DNA of 64,000 bases, taken from positions 2,108,001-2,172,000 of the forward strand of contig OY723282.1 in assembly GCA_963210315.1 (NCBI GenBank), in the 5' to 3' direction. Below are positions 7,750 through 17,000 of the stretch, piece after piece. The translations under genes and the position numbers were made by a program. Positions within the stretch are counted from its first letter, which is position 1; each line of letters begins with the position of its first letter. The notes under the pieces were generated by a model. It was not told the origin of the DNA. It saw nothing but the letters and a program-made list of their open reading frames with translations, and ran no database searches. Source of the DNA: Rhynchopus euleeides. Taxonomy: Eukaryota > Euglenozoa > Diplonemea > Diplonemida > Diplonemidae.

Positions 7750-10221
7750 CTAGTAGGGGGTGTAGCGCTTAGCCCCCCTCCACAGTAGGGGTGCCTTGCC
7801 GTTCTTGCCCGCGCCCTTTCCCGCCACTCGGGGTGTGTCGGTGACGTCCTGATCAGCTGCCGCGTCCCCTTGTCCGGCCTCGGCCCCTTTGTTCCCGGGC
7901 GCGGGTTGCTGAGGGGGGGGTAGCTGCTCGGACGCCGGGGGCTGCCCTTCGCCTCCGCATCCAGGGTCAGGCTGCTGCTGCTGCGGTGCGGGCACGGGTG
8001 TATCCCCGGGCGCAGGGGCGGCTGCGGGCGCTGCGGAGGTGGCGGTGGTGGTGTTGTTGTTGCTATCAGACGCGGGGGGTTCGAGGTCAGCGTTGGCTGT
8101 GGGGGCAGGTTGGTCAGCCCCTGCCGGTGGTGGCGCGATTGCCGTTTTGGTCTGGGCCGGCTCCGCTGTTGCCGCCACTGGGGGGGGTGGCGCCGTTGTT
8201 GCTGTTGTTGTTGCTGCCGTTGCCGTAGCATGGCGCAGCGCCTCCCTCACCTGCACATCCTCGCGGATGACCTCTTGCAGGGTCGCCGAGGCCCTCTCCC
8301 GTTCCCTGGAGTTGTCCCTGCCCTCGCGGTTGCGGGCCCGCCGCGGGGAGCGGCACCGGCTCCTGCGCTGCTCACCTGGCCTCCCCCGGGCGGGCTGGGC
8401 ATGGTAGTGGTGGTGGAGCTCGGCGAGGTGCGCCCTCGTCTCCTCCGCGACTGCCCGCTGTGATTCAGCGAGCTCGGCGCGCATCCCCTCCAGCTGCCGC
8501 CGCCCGTCTGCCACCATTGCCTGCTGGGCGTCATTGCCCACGCGCTGCCTGCCCAGCTCCTCCCGGAGCTCGCCCAGCTGCTGCTCGCTCGCAGCCCGCA
8601 GGCCGTCCGCAGTCGCCTGCGCTGTCGCCTGCACGTCGGCGAGGGCGGCTGTCAGGCGCGCGTCCGCCTGGGCTTGGCTGAGGCGCCCCTCCTCGGCGAC
8701 GGCGGCCAACCGCGACAGCAGCTCCACCCCTTGCTGTTGCTGCTCACCTAGCGCGGCCGTGATGCGGGCGACCTCCGCCTGTCCCGCGCTGCTCACCCGC
8801 TTCTGTTCGTCCTTGAAGGACTTGAACTCCTTGCGGAGGCCGCTCATGCCCGTCTGCAGGGACTTCGCCTGGAGCTGGGGCAGTGCCTGCTGCGCCTCCC
8901 CCACGCTCCCCTGCAGCCCCAGCATCGCTTCCCGGGCCCCCTGCACCTCCGCGAGCAGGGCGTGGCGGTGCTCCTCGCTCTGGTCGTGGCGGGTGGTGTG
9001 CTGCTGCAGCTGCTCCCGCACTGCCCGAAGGCTCGCCTCCAGCGTCGCCGCCCTCCCGCCGAGGGCCTCACCCCTGCGGCGCTCTTCCCCGAGGCCGCTC
9101 TCCGCGTCCTTGCGCAGGCCAACAAGCAGGCCGCGCAGCTCCCCGTGCACTCGGGCGTGCTCCACGCCCTGCCCCTCCAGCTGCGCCTTCAGCTCGCGCA
9201 CAGCCTTCGGTGTGCCAGGCTGGGGGGGAGTCGCGGCGGGACGCTCCTGGAGGTCGTCCAGCTGGCGCTGCTGGGCTGCCAGGCGCTGCAGGAGCTCATC
9301 CTGCCGGGCCTGCTGCTCCCCGAGCTGCTGCTGGAGTCGCCGTACCTCGGCGCGCTCCCCCTGCGCGGCTGCCTTCTGCTCCCCAAGCTCCTGTTGAAGT
9401 CGCCGCACTTCGGCGCGCTCCCCTTGCGTGGCCGCCTGCTGGTGGCCTTGTTGTGTAGCGAGTTGTTGCTCAAGGCGCTGTCGCTGCTGGTCCTGCTGCC
9501 TCTGCTGCTCCTTGAGCAGATCGTGCAGGCGCTGCACCTCCTGCTGCAGCGCGGGTACGCCGTCCTGCGTGGCGCCGGCGCCAGGGTCGGCTGCGGTGGC
9601 GGCGGCGGTGGTTGCGGCGGGGTCGTGGCCGAGGGCCACGAGGCGGCGGCCCAGACGCTCCAGGTCCTTCTGGAGCCGCTCCACACGCTGGCGGGCCTGC
9701 TGCGCGTGCTGCTGCGCGGCCGCCGCGGCGCCACCCCCGCGTCCGGTCTTCCCCAGGTGCGTCCTGGACTTGGCGGCCCGGCCCGCCTTCGCCGCCGCCT
9801 CGCGCTCTTCCCGCACTCTGGCCTGGAGGCCATCGTACCGCCTCTTGAGGCGGTCCAGCTCCTCTCCCTTCTTCCGCTCCTCCGCCTGCCGCCGCTTCTC
9901 CTCCTCCAGCAACGCCGTGTCCGTGAGAGCCACGGCCTTGCCGTTCACCTGCACCGACCATGTGGGGGGGGTGCCAGAGGGGGGGGGGCTGTCCGCGATG
10001 ATGACGGCTACGCCGTCCTTCGGCTCCTCGACATGCGCCTCCCACTGGAGGTGGCGGAGGATGGCGCGGACATGCGCCGCGCGGTACAGGGGGGGGAGGG
10101 GCCCGAGGGTGTATTCCCGGGGTTCGTTGAAAACGAGGGGGGGCAGGGGGGCGGCCTGTTGGCCACCGGCCTGGGGGCCGGTGTTACCGGAGGAGACCCC
10201 GTGGAGGTCGGCCTGTGACAT
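7750..10221 (-). CDS. LINE ORF1: long coiled-coil Gag-like protein
   Basis: A protein of 823 residues starting at a true ATG only 26 nt from the element's 5' end. Residues 1-110 form an N-terminal region conserved with copy 2 (PLPPLY, HVRAIL, VNGK, LTDT). Residues about 96-640 are a Gln/Glu/Arg/Leu-rich coiled coil with a repeated block of about 24 residues (QGERAEVRRLQQ seen twice). The C-terminal 180 residues are Pro/Ala/Thr-rich and end in a basic tail. No CCHC knuckle or RRM is visible. Long coiled-coil ORF1 proteins of LINEs usually bind the element RNA and oligomerise; that role is inferred from position. The stop TAG at 7750-7752 is in frame with ORF2 and is followed by GGG, so a readthrough fusion is possible. 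Its first 27 codons overlap the conserved 5' RNA structure. Confidence 0.88.
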   Translation of the reverse strand: MSQADLHGVSSGNTGPQAGGQQAAPLPPLVFNEPREYTLGPLPPLYRAAHVRAILRHLQWEAHVEEPKDGVAVIIADSPPPSGTPPTWSVQVNGKAVALTDTALLEEEKRRQAEERKKGEELDRLKRRYDGLQARVREEREAAAKAGRAAKSRTHLGKTGRGGGAAAAAQQHAQQARQRVERLQKDLERLGRRLVALGHDPAATTAAATAADPGAGATQDGVPALQQEVQRLHDLLKEQQRQQDQQRQRLEQQLATQQGHQQAATQGERAEVRRLQQELGEQKAAAQGERAEVRRLQQQLGEQQARQDELLQRLAAQQRQLDDLQERPAATPPQPGTPKAVRELKAQLEGQGVEHARVHGELRGLLVGLRKDAESGLGEERRRGEALGGRAATLEASLRAVREQLQQHTTRHDQSEEHRHALLAEVQGAREAMLGLQGSVGEAQQALPQLQAKSLQTGMSGLRKEFKSFKDEQKRVSSAGQAEVARITAALGEQQQQGVELLSRLAAVAEEGRLSQAQADARLTAALADVQATAQATADGLRAASEQQLGELREELGRQRVGNDAQQAMVADGRRQLEGMRAELAESQRAVAEETRAHLAELHHHYHAQPARGRPGEQRRSRCRSPRRARNREGRDNSRERERASATLQEVIREDVQVREALRHATATAATTTATTAPPPPVAATAEPAQTKTAIAPPPAGADQPAPTANADLEPPASDSNNNTTTATSAAPAAAPAPGDTPVPAPQQQQPDPGCGGEGQPPASEQLPPPQQPAPGNKGAEAGQGDAAADQDVTDTPRVAGKGAGKNGKAPLLWRGAKRYTPY

Positions 10222-10247
10222 CCTGCCCGTGTATCCCTCTCTCCTCC
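10141..10247 (-). ncRNA. Candidate HDV-like self-cleaving ribozyme at LINE 5' end (copy 1)
   Basis: On the - strand the element's first 8 nt (10247-10240, GGAGGAGA) can pair perfectly with 10196-10189 (TCTCCTCC), forming P1 with the element's first base at the predicted cleavage site. GG follows at 10188-10187 and could make the two-pair P1.1 with CC in the 10208-10202 loop. A perfect 8-bp P4 hairpin lies at 10183-10176/10171-10164 with a CCCA loop. It is followed by C-A-A at 10161-10159, the place of the catalytic C in this fold. P2 is less certain: either GGGCAG at 10228-10223 with CTGCCC at 10146-10141, or GGCC at 10213-10210 with GGCC at 10156-10153. The region differs from copy 2 at only 2 of 107 positions, while the coding sequence just downstream has diverged. 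HDV-like ribozymes at LINE 5' ends are known from R2 and trypanosomatid L1Tc. Folding was done by eye. Confidence 0.55.
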
Positions 10248-11227
10248 TGTGTGTGTGTGTGTGTGTTTCAGATCAATTTTTTGAGGTAAATTGGAGACAT
10301 GAATCAGGGCTGCACTTTCAAGGATTAGCCACAATCTACGCCCCCTGGAGGGGGATCCGTTGCGTTCCGACCTGAGCTGTCACTAGGCGGCAAACCAGTG
10401 CAGCATGCGGTGGGGGGAGCAAGGTGTCTCAGGTTGGTGCGTGCTTTATCATCATGGGGTCATCATTACCACGAAGCGCGCGGAGCCCGCGAGGGAAGTG
10501 TGACTCTACGACGCGCTACTGCTTTCGGGAGGCGTCGTCACTCGCCTGCACCTTCATCGTGCGTGGGTTTACACTCAGGTGTGCTGCCCTAGCACGGTGC
10601 GCCCACCGGAGTGGATCTTACCATGTGACACCGCTCTTGCTGGCAAAAGGGGGGTGGCGCCACTCACCCGGGTCCGTCATCATGCTTGCGCACTCGGGAG
10701 TCTGCTGCCCAAGTCTTGCCCCCTTGCTGCGACATTGACATTAACTGGTCAAGCCGCCCTAGGTGCTCGGGGGCTAAGTGTGTCGAATGTGTCTGCCTGT
10801 CTGAACCGAAATATTTTTGTGGGGTGCGAGAAAGGAAGCACCTCACACTGGAATCCTGTGCCAAAAGAAAAGGGGGTTTTGGTCGTGTCACAAACAGTGA
10901 GAATCATTTCACGCATGTCATTTTTTCAGACAACGCTGATCGCAGCCTTTATAGCAGCTGGCAGTCGTGTGGGAGGATCGTCGCTTGCCAGGACTCACTC
11001 ACTCGTCGTCTCTCTCCCCATCTTTACACAGGCGAGGGGAGAAGCGCCAACGCATAAATCAAACCCAAGTGAGTGAGTGCCTGGCAGCGATGCTTTTCTG
11101 GTAGTATGCAATGTGTGCCGGTGGGGGCCCTCGCTACGAGTCACTGTGAGTCACGAGTCGTCAGCTTTCAGTCAAACATGGCTGACTTCTCACTTTTTCT
11201 CACTCAGTGTCGTGTTTAATTACACGT
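10248..11227. other. Gene-free spacer
   Basis: It begins with the GT run (10248-10266) that is the right-hand duplication of LINE copy 1. The rest has no coding signal I can support. 10722-10775 resembles 1550-1600, and AGCGCCAACGCATAAA at about 11042 is a divergent member of the dispersed GCGTTGACGC repeat family. Confidence 0.5.
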
Positions 11228-11231
11228 GTAT

Positions 11232-11291
11232 ACGGGTTGCATCCAGAGAAAGGCGCGTGAGCGTGTTTCCAGCTCTTCTGGGGATTGACCT
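11232..11291 (+). pseudogene. 3' end of an upstream copy of the EGF-like membrane protein gene
   Basis: This stretch is nearly identical to 22676-22735, which carries the last codons and TGA of the host gene interrupted by LINE copy 2. It therefore appears to be the surviving 3' end of the preceding member of a tandem array. Everything upstream of 11228 is unrelated, so the rest of that copy is lost. The downstream spacer (11292-12269) also matches the spacer after the interrupted gene. Confidence 0.6.
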
Positions 11292-11370
11292 CAGGCCCTC
11301 TGTCAGTGAGATCCCTGATTGTCAAGTATCATTGGGGCTGCTGAGGCAGGCAGGCACGCGGTGCTCTCCT

Positions 11371-11487
11371 GCGTGGCAGGCTACACCTTTGCGGGGGCTG
11401 GTTGGGGTGTGGGTCAGACCACGACAGTCGGGGATGGGTGTACTCTCTCATCACCCCGAAAAGCGAGGTCCAGACCACACGGTCCAA
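11371..11487. repeat. 117-bp repeat, copy 1 of 4
   Basis: This block (from GCGTGGCAGGCTAC to CACACGGTCCA) recurs almost unchanged at 11704-11820, 22815-22931 and 26683-26796. The first two copies lie in one spacer; the other two lie in the next spacer of the gene array, split by inserted elements. Confidence 0.85.
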
Positions 11488-11703
11488 CCCCCGCTCCCTG
11501 ACCCCCTACCTTGGTGTGGTCCACAGTGTACACTATTGCAGGCCGGTGGGAGTGCATGGTGTCGTTTTTCCGCCGGTTTTGCCCCATTTTTCCGTTTCAA
11601 ACTTATTTGCATTCTATTTTCCATCGCATCAAAACAGACCCCCGACCGGCACTTGACCTTGTTAAGACCGCACGCCTGCGATTAGGAGATGCCACGGCAG
11701 CCT

Positions 11704-11820
11704 GCGTGGCAGGCTACACCTTTGCGGGGGCTGGTTGGGGTGTGGGTCAGACCACGACAGTCGGGGATGGGTGTACTCTCTCATCACCCCGAAAAGCGAG
11801 GTCCAGACCACACGGTCCAG
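11704..11820. repeat. 117-bp repeat, copy 2 of 4
   Basis: Near-identical to 11371-11487. It is directly followed by a short degraded stretch (about 11880-11960) with GCGGGCCCTGCACCAACTGA, close to the LINE relic at 932-985, so an old LINE tail is probably part of this spacer. The corresponding stretch downstream of copy 4 is at about 26855-26930. Confidence 0.8.
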
Positions 11821-12269
11821 CTGGTCCACGGAGAGCTGCAACGCACAAACCACAGCACGCGCTCACCCTCACTCTGCCTGCAGATATCATCTGCTGGCGA
11901 TGTGCGGGCCCTGCACCAACTGATGCCCTGCTGCGAGTGGGACCACCGGCTATCTGCTGGTGCTGCCTGCAATGGTGAACCATGGAGGAGCAAATGATGG
12001 AGGTTCCGCGTTGTGTTGCTGAACCACGGGTCTCTGAGCACGTCATCTGCGGCCCTCAGCAGCACCAACGGTGCATCTCAAGACCTCCGTAGCGGATGGA
12101 CCCCAACAGGCACAGTGACCCCAGGCCCGTGGTGCAGTGGTTGTCGCACTCCGAAGTGTTTCATTAGTACCGTCCTGCCCGTGTGATTTGCTACCTTGCG
12201 ACAGGACCAGACACCACCACCAGCAGGGACGTCTGTTTGGCACCCCCACCTCCCTCCCTCCCACACACG

Positions 12270-14090
12270 ATGGTGGGGCTTGCCGCTGGTGCACTGCTCT
12301 GCCTGCACCTTCTGCACAGCGCATCCGCCGCAGCGCACACATCCGCACCCAACAGTGCCTTGGTGCCTGTGTTCCCCACAGAGATGGGGTGCACTGTGGA
12401 GCACCTCATGCGCCACAAGCTGGACGGCTACCCCTTGATGCTGCGCCTTTACGGTCTCCCCAGCGGCACCTCCTGCTGGCACGTCCCCCTCCCCGGCTGT
12501 CCCGTGGGCACGCGCCTCGGCCTCCGCTTCGACAATCTGCCCACTTCCTATGACAACCTCTCCGTCTGGGAGATCCCGCCTGAAGAATCCGGAGACACCC
12601 CTCGCCGCTTCGCCCACTACCCCCGTCACCTCCGCAGGAGGGCGATTGGGGAGGGCTCCCTGTCGGTTCCCAGCGGCTCCTCTATCGTCTTCTCCCTGAG
12701 TTCCAGCTCCGAGTCGGATCGTGAGATTCTAGCTGCTGAGTCTCGCTGTTTCGACCCGGAGGCCGGGGGTGTGTCTTCCTATGTGCCTGTGTGCGATCTG
12801 AACCACCTGACGAGACTGAACACGCGGGAGAGTGGCCCGGACGAGGTGAGGCGCATCAAATGGAAGGATCATGCGGCGGGAGGACCAGAGGAGTGCTTCT
12901 TCATGAGCTGCAGTCCCGGGGAGGATGTTAGCGTATCGCTCCTGAACTACACCGCTCCGAATGTGGCCGAAGTCCTTCAGCCAAATGTCTTCGGCGAACC
13001 TGTTGCCTTCCTGACTGCACAGCGCGGCGTCGACACCCAGCAGGTCACCGTGCCGGGAGGTGCTGCTGTGCTCCGCATCTCTCCCCGCAACGGTGGGGTG
13101 ATGAGGGCGGGCCTCGGCAGAGGGGCGCGCAAGCGCAAGGCTGTGCCGCGCCAGTCGCTGAAGCTTCGCTGGTCATGCGTCGCGCGCCGACACACACCCA
13201 CAGACAAGGGAGGTGGTGTGGCGGGCAGCACTGCGACCCCTGTGGCAGCCCCTGGGTGGGAGGAGCTGCTGTGGTGCCGCAGGGATGCCGACTGCCGGCG
13301 GTTCGGCGACTACCGCTCAACCTGCAGCGCTGCAGGCCGCTGCAGGTGCAACGCGCCCTACGCAGGGGTGGGCGGCGTGGGCGGGGCGGGGGTGTGCGTC
13401 AAGCCCACCACCCTAGCCAACGACGAACTTCGCGTGACGTTCGGCACCTCATGTGCAGGGATCGCGAAGAGGGATTTGGCGCGGCACGCATACACTGTCA
13501 CCACGATGGCCGCGGTGCTGACCTCTGCTTCTGTGGCGGAACGAACCAGGGTGGAGTGCGGCGTGGGCAACCTCACTGTGGTCGTATACCTGGGGGACGC
13601 CAGCGTGTCGAAGCTGCTCGCACCCACCCTGTATGGTGACATCGCCGCGGGGCTGCGCCAAGCATGGGAGAACGAGACAGCCGCAGCGTTGGGTGACGTG
13701 CTGTCTGTCATGGGGGATTGGGTGGCGCGCCTGCAGTGCCACATCGACCATGCGGGGCCTGTCACCCTGAGGTCCGACAACCGCTGTACCGCCACCTCCT
13801 GCCAGCAGGGCTATGCCGTGTCTGCCGACGCCACGCGGTGCGACCAGGTTGTCTTGGAGGACCCAGGCCTTCCAGACCTTTCGTGGCTCATTTCGCTCTG
13901 CATCAGCATCGCGGTTGCGCTGCACATCGGCCTCGGGGTGTTGGTGTGTGGTGACCACGTTTTGTGTGGGGAGATCCTGCGCGGATCATTGCCCACCCCC
14001 GCCCACTTCTACGTCACAGCGGAGGCCCCACTCGGGTTAGAGTGTGGGGCCAACTCAGTGCCACTCCGGGGAGGAGGGCGTGCAGCATAG
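12270..14090 (+). CDS. Secreted/EGF-like single-pass membrane protein, 3' end replaced by LINE insertion
   Basis: I chose the ATG at 12270 because it opens a signal peptide (hydrophobic residues 5-22, ending ASAAA). The host-encoded part runs to 13950. The N-terminal ectodomain is Cys-containing and matches no family I recognise. An EGF-like domain is at about 331-378 (CRRDADC, CSAAGRCRC, GVCV), and a second Cys cluster (CTATSCQQGYAVSADATRC) lies before one membrane helix at about 537-560. LINE copy 2 is inserted at 13951, just after the helix. The frame then runs antisense through the LINE 3' end to a TAG at 14088-14090, giving a foreign tail of about 46 residues. The original tail appears at 22565-22732 in the same frame. 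A pyrimidine tract lies before the ATG (12241-12262). A cell-surface or adhesion role is plausible but not shown. Confidence 0.75.
   Translation: MVGLAAGALLCLHLLHSASAAAHTSAPNSALVPVFPTEMGCTVEHLMRHKLDGYPLMLRLYGLPSGTSCWHVPLPGCPVGTRLGLRFDNLPTSYDNLSVWEIPPEESGDTPRRFAHYPRHLRRRAIGEGSLSVPSGSSIVFSLSSSSESDREILAAESRCFDPEAGGVSSYVPVCDLNHLTRLNTRESGPDEVRRIKWKDHAAGGPEECFFMSCSPGEDVSVSLLNYTAPNVAEVLQPNVFGEPVAFLTAQRGVDTQQVTVPGGAAVLRISPRNGGVMRAGLGRGARKRKAVPRQSLKLRWSCVARRHTPTDKGGGVAGSTATPVAAPGWEELLWCRRDADCRRFGDYRSTCSAAGRCRCNAPYAGVGGVGGAGVCVKPTTLANDELRVTFGTSCAGIAKRDLARHAYTVTTMAAVLTSASVAERTRVECGVGNLTVVVYLGDASVSKLLAPTLYGDIAAGLRQAWENETAAALGDVLSVMGDWVARLQCHIDHAGPVTLRSDNRCTATSCQQGYAVSADATRCDQVVLEDPGLPDLSWLISLCISIAVALHIGLGVLVCGDHVLCGEILRGSLPTPAHFYVTAEAPLGLECGANSVPLRGGGRAA
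13937..13950. repeat. Target-site duplication, left of LINE copy 2
   Basis: GGTGTTGGTGTGTG here is repeated exactly at 22552-22565. The two copies flank the LINE at the same bases predicted from comparison with copy 1. The sequence lies in the coding region of the host membrane protein. Confidence 0.9.
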
Positions 14091-17000
14091 CCAGCGTGGT
14101 GTGTGTGGCAGCAATGTGTTAGTGATTTGCCATCGCTGTAGCAGTCACCGCATCGGTCCATGCTGTGGCGTTTGCAGAAGCCCATAGTGACCGGGAGCCC
14201 GTCCCCCTCTTTGTGGTGGTTGCGGCAGCACACCTCCTCTGGGAGGCGTCGCTTTTGGCATGCCGAGCAACGGGGCTTCCAATGCAACTTGCAGGCAAGC
14301 ACCTTTGCGTTCCTCCTGGCACCAGGGGGGGCAGTACGGGGGGCAGCGCCCCTCCGCTCCCATGGGCGTCCCACCCGGCTGTTGGCCTGCCGACCGCGCG
14401 CCGCCCACTGCTGGGCCGGCTGCTGCCAGCCCTCTGGGTAGTGCGGCTGTGGGGCGAAGGTGGCGGCCCACGCCATTCCGCGGTCATGGAATACCGTATC
14501 TTGCCGGCTGTGGACTGGCTCAGCCAGGTGTGCTTGGAGGCTGCGCATCACCGATTCAGTGGCAGGGTTCAGTTGGGCCCTCCTCGACAGGCCCGCCGCC
14601 ACAGTTCCGCCGAGAGCCGTGAGGACCGTTGAGTTGGCAGCATGACCGCAATGCCAGGGCCCTTTGCCCACTTTCGTCACCATACTGCAGAGTCCTTTCA
14701 GCGAGGCGGCTTTCCCTAGGATACTGCTCTGGAACACCGTGAGGTCCTGCTGGAGCTTCTGCCGCGAGGCCCCCAGCCTTTCAGCCTCATCCATCGCGGC
14801 GTTGCTGAGGGCGTCAGCATCGGTGTTGGATTCCCTCTTCACATGCTCATACGTGAGAGTGAACCTCGGTTGGAGGTCCGCAGCCAGCGCGGACGTGCTG
14901 AGGAAAAGAGGACGGAGGGCGGCATCCCGGCACAGGGATTCCCCTCGGAGCTGCCGCAGCACCACCTGGGAGTCGCCTCGCACTGTGACTGGGCCCTCAG
15001 GGGCATCGCCCCTCTCGAGGAGGCGCAGGCCTGCTCGTAGCGCCTCGTACTCAGCAATGTTGTTGCTACGCACGTTCAGCAGCGGGAGCACTTTCTCTGA
15101 GACCTTGCAGCCGTCTTGGTACAGCACCGCCCCTGCCCCCGCCACAGCGAAGGGGGTGCCGTTGTCGCGCGCGCCACCGTCAAAGTACAGGGTGAGCCCC
15201 GGGGCCGTGTCTGCAGGAATGCGCGGGCGGGCCTCCCTCGCACCCTTCTTATTCGGGTCCACGTGGGTAGGGGGGCGGATGCGGCGTGTCACGGTGTCTG
15301 GGAGGGTGAGGCCCGTCGACAGCTCGAAGTCCACGGCTAGCTCCATCAGGGTCACAGTTTGCTCACCCCCCTGCGGTCCCCACTTCAGGCCCCTTAGCCA
15401 GTCGCAGAGAGCCACCCACATGCCTGGGGGCCGCTTGCCCCACGTCTGCTTGACTTCGGATGGCGCCAGTGCAGGGATGCAGGCACTCTCGGGGGTGGGG
15501 GTGCTCCACTCCCAGGGGTAGACTGTAGTGCGGTGGTGGCGTACAGAGCGGTCGAGCAGCCCGTCCTTCTCCTGTCGCGCCGCCAAGACTGCGATGAAGT
15601 AGCGGTGCAGCTGCGCCACGGTGGTGATTCTGTCAGCAAAAGACATGGGCAGCGGCTGCTCGTTCTCCGGAACGCCGTATCTGTACACGGGCGCTACCCC
15701 ACACTGCGCCAGGCATGCCGGCCAGGCAGTTCGGTCCCTCGCTGCTACGGGGTGTTTCTGGCGGACCGGCTCCCATGCCGCGCAGTCCCACCATAGGTGC
15801 GACACCGTCTCCGGGGCCCCAGCTGTGCAGTACCGGCACACCTCCCCCAGGCCCGTGCGCCCTCGGGCAGGCACCGCCCCTGCAATGACAGAGCGGAGGA
15901 GGCCTCGCTGGTATCCCGTAATTGCGGCGCCCTCCCCCTCCAGGACGCAACGTGTCACCCTTCCGTCAATGCCGTGCTCTGCTCCTTGGAAGTCCTCTCT
16001 GCGTTCAGCCAGCTTCCCCGCCGTGGCGTTTCGCAGGGTTTGGCGGAGGTCGTGCGCGAAGATCGCCCAGGCGCTCGGCGTTGCTGCAACAGGGTCGAAG
16101 GTGACAGCGCGACCAGCCTCGTCCGTGTAGGCCAGGGTGGTCGCCGTACTCCAGCGCCATCCTATCCCTTGCAGGGCAGCCCAGAAGAGCGCAAGGGGGC
16201 CTGTCCCCTCAAGCCTCTCTTTGCTCCCCCATGCTTCCTCGGACAGCACCCTGCTGTGGCCCCACTTTTTGATCTGCTTGGCCCACGTGGTGATCTGCCG
16301 GTAGGGAGGAGCGATAGCGGGGTCCACCCGGTGCGCCTGATGGAGGACACACAGCACGATCTCTTGCGCTCTGCGTGGTGGGCCAGACCAGAGCGCGGCG
16401 ACGAAGAGGCCCCTCCATCGCCTGATGGCCTTGCTGTCCCAACGAGTTACGAGGGCATCGTAATACAGCCGTGCCCCCGCCGTCATCGCAGCCGCCTGCC
16501 CTTTCCATTGCACCGGCAGGGGCAGCGCTGAGGTTCTGCGGAGGTTCTGCTGCGCCCCCTCTTTCCGACGGGCGATGCGCTCGGACTGGGGCGCTGTGCG
16601 CCCTTCCCTGATCAGGCGCGCGTGCAGCATGGCCCCGAGACAGTCAAAGCTGTTGCGTTGCCGGAGGGGAGTGGCCTCGCCGTCCCTCGCCCGGTACATG
16701 ATCCGGAGCGGCCCGGGGGATGTTGAGAACACGTGGGACTTAATTTCTGCGCAAATAGCCATCCCGGTGTCGTGAGAGAAATCCGCAGAGTCGTTCACCA
16801 CCTCTTGTAGGACCTCCGGACTGGAGGCTGTGGCGTACACATCGTCGACGAAGGATAGCGCCCTCGTGTCCTGCCGGTGTTCGACCATCCGCATCCACAC
16901 ACCCACCAGCACGTTAATCAGCACGACACTGATGGGGCAGCCCTGCATGATGCCGTTGGTAGGCAGGAAGCCTTCTCCGATGGTGCCACTCGCCCGGAAG

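Larger units (their letters stand above)
1627..10247 (-). mobile_element. Full-length non-LTR retrotransposon, copy 1
   Basis: An 8.6-kb element on the - strand with ORF1, an in-frame amber codon and ORF2. Its boundaries come from comparison with copy 2 (13951-22551). Both copies start with GGAGGAGAGAGGG at the right-hand end and finish in an AAAA...TCAC 3' terminus at the left. The element lies between GT runs at 1607-1626 and 10248-10266, so it inserted into a microsatellite and duplicated it. The 5' leader before ORF1 is only 26 nt and the 3' UTR about 60 nt. Both reading frames are intact, suggesting a recent or still functional insertion. APE, reverse transcriptase and RNase H in one polyprotein fit the I/ingi-type group of LINEs; the clade assignment is inference. 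Confidence 0.9.

Noticed and set aside
7750..7752. UAG reassigned as a sense codon, making ORF1-ORF2 one gene
   Set aside because: The host genes at 35662, 41668 and 60474 appear to end with TAG at the expected protein ends (for the mannosidase shortly after STEAHP), so UAG seems to be a normal stop.
12183..12269. Upstream start for the EGF-like membrane protein
   Set aside because: The extra 29 residues would precede a clear signal peptide that starts at the ATG at 12270, and the region is the non-coding pyrimidine-rich leader also found at 27147-27233.
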